A stretch of DNA of 64,000 nt from Chrysomallon squamiferum. Lineage: Eukaryota; Mollusca; Gastropoda; Neomphalida; Peltospiridae. The notes under the pieces were generated by a model. The model was not told the DNA's origin. It saw only the letters and a list, made by a program, of their open reading frames with translations, and searched no databases. Shown here in pieces: positions 39,653 through 51,300 of the stretch (positions are counted from its first letter, which is position 1; the number at the start of each line of letters is the position of its first letter). Where the stretch lies: NCBI GenBank assembly GCA_012295275.1, contig CM022672.1, positions 22,778,476 through 22,842,475 of the forward strand, read 5' to 3'. Both the position numbers and the translations under genes were made by a program.

Positions 39653-42064
39653 AGATCAGAATCTAAAGAGAAATACAAAATGAATGGTATAAATTTATTT
39701 CTTGCTTCAGTTAAACCAGAATTTCTCAGTATGTCAAATACACACATTTTGATGATAGGTTTTTAAGTAGTAAAAACTGAATTTAAAACCCCCTTAGACA
39801 AATAATGCTGAGCTGATATTATATCTAGTCTATCCATGAAATAACTTAACAACATCATATTAATGGCCAATTAACATAAAACCCTGTTGTCAAATGGCAA
39901 CATTAAAACAAATGAAGTTGGCATTCATTCTTTTTTGCATGAATTACTCTAGTTCTAGGAAGGACTGAAAACTGATCAACAGAAACTTCTTTAGAAAGGC
40001 ATGTAGTATACAAGACAAAACCAGTGAGCTTTGTAAAAGCTATCTGGATAAACTGTTTGCTTAGGGCCTAAAGGACATTACTGTTCAGTATGACACTGTT
40101 CCATGCTGTTCTCTCATCGTAAACGAAAAACAGACTCGGAACAGCCAACTCCAAATATTTGCACACACTAACATACAAGAGATTTGCATATTTATAGAAA
40201 CAGAGGTAACTCATGTTGTCACTGGTCTTATTCCAAAAACTAAACACAATAAAAACCAACCTCAGAAATCTTCTCCAAGGGCTGGTCAAGTAAAGTTATT
40301 AAAAAAAAAAAATTAATTGAAGATCTATGTAATTTATCTGAAGCTTTCAAATTCTACTGATATTAAACAATAACAATTAAAATTAAATATGAAAGCAAAT
40401 AAATAATAACTGAACTATTATTTCCCTATTAACTAATTATTTATTAAACATATAAATGTGTGATTGTGAATATGTGTACAGCCAAGAATGACTATTCAGT
40501 TCCCTGAAATATTATTAATACTGATTTAATATTTTTTGGAATTTATTTACTTTTAAATTTAGTAGATAAGCAATAAAAAAAACCAAATCAGATTCAAAGA
40601 CATTTTCCTTTCTTATTTTTTTTTTTTTTTTGACTGTTGTCTTCTGTTGCCAAGACAAGATTAAGAAAAAGAACCAACACAAAACTGGCTAATAGCAAAA
40701 TTATTTCAGTGATATCATCAGTTTTGATAATAGGCCAAATTACCAAATAGTAAAATAAAAAGGTAACATTAGTTTATAAATTAAAAGAGCTAAAATTTAA
40801 TATTACTGACACAATCATAACAAATCTTTAAAAAATCTTTAGATGTTAGAATTTTGTTGTGATTAGAATGTTTATATTCTGCAAATTTTTAGTTGTTTTT
40901 TTATTGATCTGTTATTTCCATAGCATGTTCACATATACTTGAGGTAAATGACATGTTAAGTGTTTAAAGATGGAATATAAGCTACTGCAGTGTTTGTGTT
41001 TTATAATGTCTTTTTCGTGCATGTGAGAAGTAAATGGAATTCATACATTTCATTCTCATTAAACATAATTTGTATCAAAGACAAATAATGTGATTTTGTT
41101 TATTATAAAAATAAAATATATTTTTTTTTAAATGTTGATTACTGAAGAAGAAAGAGCACAGTAATTTAAAAATGGAAAAATCCCACTAATATTAGGAAAT
41201 CAATAAACATAATATACAAAATAATTTCAAATGAAATGCTTTCCTTGAGATACAGAATGCATACTTTTACTTACAAAAATCTAAACCATCTGATTTATCA
41301 AATCTAAACAGAAAATTATTTATGATGTCTTATCCCAAAAATATAAAAAATATTTAGATAGATAAAAGTAACTCATCCATATTTAATGCTAGAACCATAT
41401 AATATACATTTTAAGTTATATTGCCAACAATAAAAAGATTACACATTTTGTTCAAATGGTTGTAATAATCTGATGACCATTCATTTTACAGGATATACAT
41501 GACTAGGCATTCTTTGGTCGTACTAATACTTATATAAACAAGATTATTGTTAGATAGTATTAAATTAAATCCGACAAATTATATTATATTAAATGTATTA
41601 TACAATTTACTGGAATGTGTAAGTTTAGCTGAATCGATCTTATAAATTATTTTATACTATGCACAAAACGAATATAGTTCCCAAATATATTATCCAAAGA
41701 TCTGATAATTAATAGTGATATAGACATCCAATGAATGATCCATTTCTTCTGAAGTTACCTTGTTTCTTATAACAATTATGCCTAGCAGCAAGATAATCAT
41801 TAACAATATATGAAGAAAAAATAATTCAACGGTATATAAGGCTGTTGTATGTTCCATTTAAATAACTTTTAACAATACTTTAAGTTGTGATAGTGTACAT
41901 GACTGACGGAATTCCACAATGATTTTCCGTTTTAACACCGAAAAATGGCGTCTGATAAATGGTTTAAGTGGAAATGTTATACAAAAAATTATATTTACCC
42001 TTTTTTCTTCTGGTCTTTCCTCAACAGAACTACAGGTTTCCATTTTTGTTTCTCCAGTGGACAT
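33284..42064 (-). CDS. BTRC: Beta-TrCP F-box/WD40 ubiquitin ligase subunit (slimb; BTRC/FBXW11)
   Basis: Twelve coding exons from 5' to 3' on the minus strand: 41999-42064, 38199-38427, 37370-37556, 37047-37140, 36547-36684, 35846-35964, 35469-35574, 34990-35133, 34488-34606, 33935-34045, 33618-33696, 33284-33442; all in phase, 516 aa. Order: short divergent N-terminus, D (dimerisation) domain at about 50-98 ([19 protein letters not shown]), F-box at about 99-146 ([19 protein letters not shown]), then seven WD40 repeats to the end. The WD part is almost identical to the vertebrate proteins, for example [20 protein letters not shown]. It is the substrate receptor of an SCF E3 ligase that recognises DSGxxS phosphodegrons (beta-catenin, IkB, EMI1). 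One gene where vertebrates have two, so it is co-orthologous to BTRC and FBXW11. The start ATG at 42064 is preferred to an upstream in-frame TTG; other first exons may exist in the 3.6-kb first intron. Confidence 0.96.
33811..33860. repeat. (GT)n microsatellite in a beta-TrCP intron
   Basis: About 25 uninterrupted GT units between the exons at 33618-33696 and 33935-34045. Confidence 0.95.
35165..35282. mobile_element. GC-rich interspersed-repeat fragment in a beta-TrCP intron
   Basis: About 118 bp of clearly higher GC than the surrounding AT-rich intron, containing GATAGGCGTGCCTGAACC and GGATGTGGGCACGTAAAA and ending in CCATCCATCC. The composition jump and sharp edges point to an inserted repeat, possibly a SINE tail; the wording resembles repeats I have seen in mollusc genomes, but I cannot assign a family. 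Confidence 0.5.
38428..41998 (-). other. First intron of beta-TrCP
   Basis: 3571 bases of AT-rich intron, the longest in the gene. No further exon could be supported. Contains poly(T) tracts at about 39625-39648 and 40618-40631. An AAAATGGCG YY1-like motif lies at about 41941-41949, close to the first exon. Confidence 0.6.
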
Positions 42065-42355
42065 TTTGAAAATATTCAAAATCTTAAATTAAAAGAGAAA
42101 AACACAAAGAAAACCATACACCCTTCAGGGTTGTTCCCTTATTAGGGACGGATGTTCTGACGTCATGATGGTCATGTGTTTATCTCGTCTGTGCGAGGTG
42201 ACGTTAACTTTAATAATAAAATTACTTAATTTTGATTTATACTGTATGCGCTTATGAAATCTGGAAAGGATATTAGAGAATATATTAAAACAAATTTTTA
42301 TTCTAAATTTCAGATGTAAATTATGTAAATAATGTTTACTTCCGGTTTATGAAGC
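42065..42355. promoter_or_regulatory. Bidirectional promoter between beta-TrCP and RPP30
   Basis: The two start codons face away from each other with 291 bp between them. The interval holds a full palindromic CRE/ATF site TGACGTCA (42158-42165), a related TGACGTTA (42199-42206) and an ETS/GABP site ACTTCCGG (42338-42345) 11 bp before the RPP30 ATG. It is GC-richer around 42140-42210. Shared control is inferred from the layout. Confidence 0.7.
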
Positions 42356-45300
42356 ATGGCTGTTTTTGCTGATCTGAATGTTGCATGTGTTTCAAATAAA
42401 ACATTGCTTCAAGATGCTATAGCCATAGCTTTCAAATGTAATTTTTTTTATGTTACTTATATAACTGATGAGACCTTTGTCTGAAAGTTATATCATGTTT
42501 AATATATTTAACGAGAAGTTACTGTGTCGCTATATCAAAATCATGACATAATCATTATATTTAATATTCATAATAATAATGTTAATAACATTAATAATAG
42601 GGATGATTAAAATGAGTTTCCCCCAGAACTGTTAATTATCAAAATGGCATTATTTAATCTGGCTGACATGAGTTTATGACTGTTATGCCAACAATGAATG
42701 GATGATGAAAACTAATAATAATTAATAAATTACAGGTTTCGGTTGACTTTATTTTTTCTTCCCCCCCATAAAATTTCATAAAGTATATATACAAATTCAG
42801 ACTGTTTTAAATTGGGCTTCAGTTTAAGATATAATTTGATCATGTCCAGATTCAGAAAGGTGTGACAATATTTTGAAATTGGTAATTTTATGGAATGTTA
42901 ATACCTAGATCAATGTAAACCTGTTTATGTTCATAATTTTGATTCCAAATCCAAAGTTTAAAGTATATGTTTATACATAAGTAACGTGTATTAAAAATTT
43001 CGATTTTAATTTTTTATTTTATAATGATTTCTCATTGTGAGCAATATAATTGTTGTCTGATACAATGAAATCATGTTTTCATTTTTTTTTTTTTTGGATC
43101 ATTTTTTGTTTTTATTTATTTTTATTATTATTATTTTTTTTTTTCACTAGTGGGATATGAATGTATAGCTGTGAATAATTTTATACCTGAACTAAAAAGC
43201 AAGGGTAAAGGCAAGCAGGGAGACAAGCAGGTATATATTTATTTTGATTTAAATGTTTATTTCATTTTATTTTATAATGATATTATCAGAAGTTTAACAT
43301 TATTATTTCAACAAAGGACCTTCTTTAAAAATAATAATAATAATAATAATAATCCAAAAATCTCTGCAAAGTCCTTTATAATCAAGCAATATAAATATAT
43401 ATATATATATATAAATAACAAATCACCAACTTTCCATTTAGATCGCTGTTAAACCTTTAATTTTTCCATAATTCTTTGTTTTATTATTGTTATTATTATT
43501 ATTATTATTCTTATTATTTTTTTTATAGACTGTAGTGGTTCCACCAGAAGACATCTTATTGAAAGGTGATGACTGCAAGGTTAGTTTTTTTGTTTTTTTA
43601 ATCAAGTTTTATTAGATTATCCAGGACGTGGAGAGAGCAAGAAAGTTGAGAATGTAGGGAAGCATCTCACAATGACTAAAAAGTGCAACAAAAAGACTGA
43701 AATGAACAGCAAACTCATTTGGCAGCCTTACATGCATCCTGATGGATTGCTTTAATTTTAGCAGTATAGTTTCATCATAATCATATTTGTATTTTTATAA
43801 CAGCTTTTAAAACTTCTTGAAGTTAACACAGATGGAAAATGTATTTGTTTAAAAAAAGTTTGTATGTAATTTGGAAATAAATAGGATCTATTTTATTTTT
43901 TTTCTTAGATATTATATTGTTTTATATCGATTATTATTATTCTTTTAATTATATATATATATATATATATCAGAATGGAAAACCACCTATTCGACAGCTT
44001 TCCCGATTCACTACAGTTGTAGATGATCCTTCAAAAACAGCTAGACTGGTGAGAATTTTTAATTAATGAATAAAAGTAAAGTTTCAATTCTTTAAAAAAA
44101 AAATTTGTTCACCTATATATACAATTTATTTTATACCATCGAAAAGTATTTATTAACACTGCATTTTTTCTAGATATTATATTGTATATAATAGTGTATT
44201 TGGAGAATATTCATAATGTAAGAGAAAAAAACACACACTCTTCTGATTAGTATGCATTACACTATAATTAGTGCTGTTTTTAAAAACTAAAATACAAATT
44301 TGTTAATATGTCAAAAGTAATGGGAAATATTTCATAAAAACAATTTTTAAAAGGTATGGGAGTGCAAAATAATTCCATGCATTTAAAGTTAAGTTGTTGA
44401 ATAAGTTTATATTGATCACTTTCAGTATTATTCATATCAATTTCAGGAAATGAACATTATGGCATATCAGCATTCAAAGCAGCTTTTTATTATTACTTTT
44501 TTATTTTATTTTATTTTTTTCCTATTTACAGTCATCACCTGAAGTTCAAGCTTATGATTTAGTTGCAGTAGAACCAACATCAGAGAAAACCTTCCATGTT
44601 TGTACAGTTATTTTTCAGTTTGTTATTAATATACAAAATAGAACATTTTTGAAGCATGGAAATCAAAAAGATGTTACCTATTGCATTTTGGCTATTTTTC
44701 ACATCACTGAGGTACAGTTGGCCTACAGAATATGTTTAATTCTAAAGTTACAGGTCTCTGTTTATGTTATTTTAATTCATTGTTTAAAATCTAAATTAAT
44801 TACAAACAAAATATTTTCCGTATAAGTACCTTTCTGATTTTTAGTGCTGTTCCTATATTTAATTTTTTTATTTTTTTACTTTTTTATTTTTTATTTTTAC
44901 TAGCTGGCCTGTGGAACCCTTGATGTTGATATTATTTGTTTGAATATGACAGAGAAGTTACCATTTTACATCAAAAGACCATCCATAAATTTGGTTTGTA
45001 TGTTTTATATTTCAATTCAAAGTAATTTTATTTATCATTTTTGCAACCAGTTGTAACCAGACTTGCAAAGCAACATTTGAGCTACAGATGTCACATTAGT
45101 AGGCCATGATATGACTGTTTACAAAAACTGTTAACTTTATGACTTGTTAAAATCACTACAAGAAATTCTGTTAAACTGTTTGAGAACTGAGAATCTGGAT
45201 TTTGTTTTTGTTTTTGTTTTTTTTGTTTTTAATAAATGTATTAATTCTTTAAATTTGATATGCATTAAATTATGGAACTTATCCCTAGTTCATCTTAAAT

Positions 45301-47535
45301 CTGAAATTTGAAATAAAATATTTACTCCTTTCAGCTATGATACCTATCTTAAATATCGGTAATTAATTCCTTTATTTCCACTAACCAAGTAGTCTTTACT
45401 ATTGCAGGCTTTAGAGCGAGGAGTTTTCTTTGAGATAAAATATGCTCCTGCCATTAGAGATAGCACAGCAAGGAAAAATACCTTTGTCACTGCCCAGTCT
45501 TTGGTTGATGTGTGTAAAGGAAAGGTGAAGTGAATATTTTAATACAGTTCAATGAGTGATATTCACTGAAGGAATATCCTCAGCCAAAGACAAACTAGCC
45601 AGGAATTATAAATGAACTTAAATAACATAGAAAGCTTTCATAATTATTGTTAGCCTGTGACACAAACATCATTGGGAACGCTCCAGTTAAATATCCTTAA
45701 AAGTTGGTTTCGTGGTGTGTTTTTGTTTATTTGAAGTGGATAATTTTGTGTGTGTGTGTGGAGGGTGAGGAAAACACCCAGAGAAGATTATTTATTAAAA
45801 CTAATTATGATGACAAATTGTTATACTAAATGGTTTTTTATTGTATTTTTTTTTACTGCTTTCAGAACAATACTTTGTGTTTTCAGTATTTATAGCATAA
45901 ACATTTTCTTGTTTATGAAATGATTTATTCACTATGTTTTAATCTATGACAACTGACAATTTATTGTATATTTTTTTACAGAATGTGATTGTAAGCAGTG
46001 GTTGTGAAAAGGTATGATGTCAATACTTAATATGAATTTAAAATACCAACAAAAGATACATTAGTAATTATATATTTTTTATACAAAATTTAACAGGTTG
46101 TTCCTTGACTAAACTAAAAAATCTGCATGTGGCAGTATCTATTATCAGTTTGTATTCAAGATTTATTATATATTAAATAACTATTGTATGACTAAATCTG
46201 AAATGTGTTTTATTACATTTAATGGTATTTTACATTAATATGTATGATGTCTTTACAGTTTGTTATTAACTTCATTTTTATCAGCTTGGTTCTTACCCTT
46301 CTTCTCTTCAGGCTTTTGAACTACGAGGACCATATGATGTTTCCAATCTGTATCTTTTCATTAATATCATCATCGCTGCATTTTTTATATTTTTTTTTAA
46401 TTTCTAGTTTAAATTATGTTTAATGTTCTGAAAGTCTGTTTTATTTTATTTTATAATTTAATGTACAGTGAATCTTCTTTATATATACCTAGCAGATTTT
46501 ATTGGAAATTTATATTTTTAAAAATTAAATATGATAAGAATAAAAGGCAGCTTTAACAATCAATAAAAAATGTTTTTGATATGACTTTTTTTTATATTTT
46601 TATATTTTTTTTTATGATGTAGATCAGATTTTTCTTTCCATTTTTTGATAAAATATTCCTTCATCATAAATTACAGATGTCTATTATTTGGTTTGAGTCC
46701 GATGCAGGCTAAAGATTGTTTAACCATCAACTGTCGAAGTGTGCTGAAACATGCAGGTATATATCTAAACGCAAACGTCAGGAAATTAATGTGAAAAATA
46801 TGCCCAGATGTGGTTTGGGATTTCATGTTATGAACCTTTCAAGCCGCATTTATTGAGCACATAAATCACAATCAAATCCTTCTTAATCCCCTAAAAAATT
46901 AAAAAACAGCAAAAAATCAACAAACAACAACAGCCACACACACACACACAAATACATGCCACACTGTCACAAGCACAATAGGAACTTGCTAAGAAAGTAA
47001 GTTTTGTCACCATCTTTAATGACACATTAATTTCCTGAATTACAGTACTCTTGTTCCAGAACAACAATGTACATTTAATGTGAAAATGCATGGCAGTGTT
47101 CTTTTAATACTGTTTTATTTACTCATAATATAAAAATAACACATTCCTAAAGAAAATAAATAGCAATGTTTGTACTGAAGAAAAAACATGAAACTGATTT
47201 CATTTGTAAATATTTCAGGTCAGTCGTCTTTGTTATTATTTTTGTCTTTATTTTATTATTATTTTGTCCTTTTATTGAAATTAAAATGGTAATTCTCAAG
47301 AAAATACAACATGCAAAAAAATAGTTGAATCAGTAAATCAGCAATTAAACAAATCTTTTGTTTATTTTTTAATTTTGTTTTTTATCTAGAAGCAAGAAAG
47401 ATGAAAAAGTGCGCAATTCAGATCATGAAATGTTCAACACTGTCAATGACAAACATCAAAAAACGAAAGAAAGATGAAGATATAACAATCACCAAAAATG
47501 ATCAAATTGAAAGCAAAAAATGTAAAGAAACTTGA
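42356..47535 (+). CDS. RPP30: RNase P/MRP protein subunit p30
   Basis: Eleven coding exons: 42356-42437, 43151-43230, 43529-43579, 43974-44048, 44532-44597, 44904-44993, 45408-45524, 45982-46011, 46312-46349, 46677-46756, 47390-47535; phases all match, 284 aa (human 268 aa). It starts MAVFADLN, like human MAVFADLD, and keeps LDVDIICLNMTEKLPFYIKR, RGVFFEIKYAPAIRDST and ELRGPYDVSNL of the TIM-barrel-like RPP30 fold. With POP5, RPP38 and others it binds the RNA of RNase P (tRNA 5' processing) and RNase MRP (rRNA processing) in the nucleus and nucleolus. The Lys-rich C-terminal tail (KKRKKDED) is probably a nuclear signal and is less conserved. Start codon choice is fixed by the conserved N-terminus. 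Confidence 0.97.
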
Positions 47536-47541
47536 AATAAA
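47536..47541 (+). terminator. Candidate polyadenylation signal overlapping the end of RPP30
   Basis: AATAAA directly follows the TGA stop codon, so the 3' UTR could be very short; other A-rich signals lie downstream. Confidence 0.4.
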
Positions 47542-48300
47542 TGTACAAAAAGAAAAAGAAGAAAATCTTTGTTAATCCCCATTTTTATATTACTGCATAG
47601 ATATGACCATTCTTTTGTTGATGTTGCATCATTTGAGTATGGCAATACATTAAAACATGAATTGTTTTTAAAAATCTGCATATGCATTGTTTTTTTATTT
47701 TTATTTATTAAAATTTCATATTTATATAATAAGATGAATTAAGTCATATTAATGAAATATTCTCTACTTGAAAGATAATTTGCAATGCACCTTCAGTTCA
47801 GAAAGAAAAAACAGGTTAATGGAGTTATTTTAAATAGGGCAGTTATATAACTGAAAGTTTGGCTCCTATCTATTCACCAGTTTAAAGGATACACCTAGCT
47901 GCTGATCTCTGGCAGTATAACTTTTTTTTTTTTTTTTTAAGGCAGTTTGTACTCTGGATGTAGATGAGTGTTTAGCTACTGTTAGTATACATCTTTAATT
48001 TGTTTCTTTAATAACATAGTTAAAATACTTATATCAGCACAGCACTTAAGATGAATGTGTAAAAAGTATTCATATTTTTAAAATAACAATAAATATGATT
48101 ATTTGTTTAATTTATCAGATTTAACAAATATGGTGAGGTACTACAGTTTGAGTTAAAAACTTGTACAAAAGCTTGTGAAAATAAAAAATGCTTGTTAGTA
48201 ATGTGATTATCAAAACATCTGAATTAACAGTTAATTAACAATGTTAATTAATTAATTTTGTTGTTGTTGAAATTAAGTATGCTATTATTAAACAAACCAG
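47542..48300. other. Convergent spacer between RPP30 and iRhom
   Basis: AT-rich, no supported gene. Tail-to-tail interval that must hold both 3' UTRs; a 16-base poly(T) lies at about 47923-47938. Confidence 0.55.
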
Positions 48301-51300
48301 TCACCAAACTCCCACCGTGTAACTCAACAAGGTTTCATCACACATTTTACCAGCATAATGCACACATTCAAATGTGGTGCAACTTGTGCACTCTGTAACA
48401 TCCTGTACATAGATAAAGAGGTAGACAAAAATAAAGTGGGTCAGAATCAGTGCACTCATTGACAAGCTGCAAAGAATGATGCGAGATTTCCTTGTCCACC
48501 AGCCAAATGTGATGTATGGCAAAAATGCAATGGCACAAATCATGCCTGTGAAGAAGCCAACAAGCATAGCATAGTTACTGATCAGTGGCAGAGTACCAAG
48601 AGCAAGGCATGAAATCATGAGACCTGCTATTTTTCCAGCTTCTTTCCAAGGTTGTGGAATTAGCATCCAAGCTTGTGAAAGTTCCACAGTTAGCATTCCA
48701 ACAGTGCCCATCAGAGATGCTGAAGTGCTGACTTGTGGCGTATATGGTGAAATTATTGCTGCACACTAAAAAATTCAATAGTTTGAAGAAGAAAACAAGA
48801 TTTTGTATACTTGTGTATATAAGAATTGAAATTAAAGCATTTGATGTTAATTTTATAAAACAAGTTACATTACATTTTGTATGACCTGTAACATTCAGAT
48901 TCCTTTGAAAATTCTTGGGTAAACAGTATTCTGTTGAAGCTAATATATTTTCCCCTTACAGAGTCATATTAATGAATGTTACTAAAAATTAATGTTCCAT
49001 GAAAAGTTAATCAAACAAAAGAGGGGGAAAAAAAATGAGATGTTTCTATTTAAGATACTTTCAGAACTATTTTCTTATTACCATTAAGCTGAAAGTACAT
49101 GAGTAGCATAAAAAAATGTTTGGAAAATATTGTTAAGTTCTAGGCATTTATGAAAAAGATATTATTATTATTTTTTTTTTTTAAATTAAAAAAGTTTGTA
49201 CCAGACAGCCATTGATTCCACTGCAGACATAGACCAGTAACATCCGCAGCCAACCTATTGTCATTTCCATTTGTCTCATCATAACCCAGTTACCAGCTAA
49301 CAGAACAATAGCATGGAAAATGCCATGTGTGTAAATGAGACTGAGAAAATATCTACCCCACTGGTTTGGTTTATATGGCAACCATGGATTGTAAGGGTCA
49401 GCCTTCAAACCTCCAAGCTGGCAAACATCACTTGCACAGTTTACCTGGAAAATGATTTGTAAATTAATGCAATAAGGTATTTCCTGACACAGTTTCAGTA
49501 AAACTGTTTGGGCCCATAGCAAAATTGTTTTCTGCATAGGCTTTGTGATCTGAAAATCATCAGACATACTCATTATTCTTTAGAAATTACATTCATAATA
49601 TTTCTGTCAGTGTATTTTCCTGACCATTTGTTTTAATTTAAACAGACAGACAAAATATTCCACCAAACAATTAAACAAACTAGAAACCTTTTTTCAAATT
49701 AATTACCTGTGCCATATAGAATGACATAGCTTTCAGAATGACAGCTTTTTAATAAATAGTTTACACATTACAACTTACTCATGTTTTTTACCTTTTTGCA
49801 AGCCGGGTACAAACCTAAAATAACTTTAAAAAAAAAAATTTCAACACTTCCATTTTTGTTTTCTTTACAAATCTGATTATACAGATAATCATCACTAGAC
49901 ACTTTTTGACTTCACCTGTAAAAGGTGGAACAAAACTATTCCTCGAGTGTTTCATCATTATTGTTTATTAAATGTGAAAGATCACTAAATATAAATAAAA
50001 CTACAAACTCATAAGTATACAAAATATATCTGGACTATATTATTTTCCATGTAACTAAGGTATTACATGACATGAATATGTATGTGTGTGTACCTGGCTG
50101 CAGTGCTCAGCAAACTGATGAAATATTCCACCTGCAAAGACACAGTGTTTGTGAGATGTATGAATACACATTCCATTCAGATCGATACAGCAAGGTTTCA
50201 TGATATGAGCAACACTGTTTTTACCAGAAATGCGTTTGCTGCACAATATTCCCCTTTTCCAGATGCCCACACCTGATGAAGAAAACGATTTTTGCATATT
50301 TTTTATCTTCTTTCTAAAATATTTAGAATTTCTTCACATTTGAAAATAAACATGCATTCATAATATGAAAAAGAAATAAATGTATAACAAATATTAGTAA
50401 TGTGACACATATTCATCTGTGTTTGCAACTGAGAATAGTTAAGAAATTTATTTTGGGGGAGGAGGGTGGTGTCTTTTTAAGATGTCAATAATCCCAGATT
50501 TAAAAATAATTTCATTATCATTCATCTCTAAAATGTGTTTTGTACCTGATGACTATATTAAGGAAGGTGTTTTTCTATTACTTATAGTTCAATACAAATT
50601 CAGAAAGGACATCAGTTCATAGCTGACCTGCTGTGTATATATAACATTCTTCTAGAGTGGTAGTTCCAGCAGTGTTTCTTGCAGCAACTTCACAGCAGCC
50701 AAGTTCATCTGTCTTGCTGAAATTGTGGATACGCAGAAAAGCAAGCCTGGTTTGATAATTGTCTCTCATGCAGAGTCCAAAAACTGCCCCAGCAGCTAAA
50801 AAGAACATAAACATTGTTTACAAACTGTTACATCTACCTCTCCATAGAGTTCTGTCTTTATCAAGGTGCCTTCAAAAAACATCATTAGCAATTGTAAAAT
50901 ATTTTTGATAACCTAGAATATTACTAGAATATTAGAGTAGATTCTTATGAAGAATGCTTGAATGTGTAGTCAGTATGATTGATATGGTTTTAGCATGGCT
51001 TTGTATAGTTCTTAGGAGTAGTTACAGGTGAGGGTTCAAATTATGAACATGTAGAGGGTAAAATTTTAGGTGAATGTCCTAAACTTCCATGTCCTGTAAC
51101 CCTATACCCATGGATAGTGATATATTTATATGTTTATTTATGTAAGCTTCTCTGTCAAAAGATAATGACATTTTCCAGTACAGGCTCAAAAGTTGGTTTT
51201 GTGACTTAATCTTTCCTGTACAGTGTCACAAATATGCACTCATATATTTTGCACATAGTGAAAAAACAGATCTTCATTATTCAGTGCACAAAAACAAAAT

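Noticed and set aside
42065-42079. Upstream TTG start for beta-TrCP
   Set aside because: ATG at 42064 follows in frame; non-ATG start has no support.
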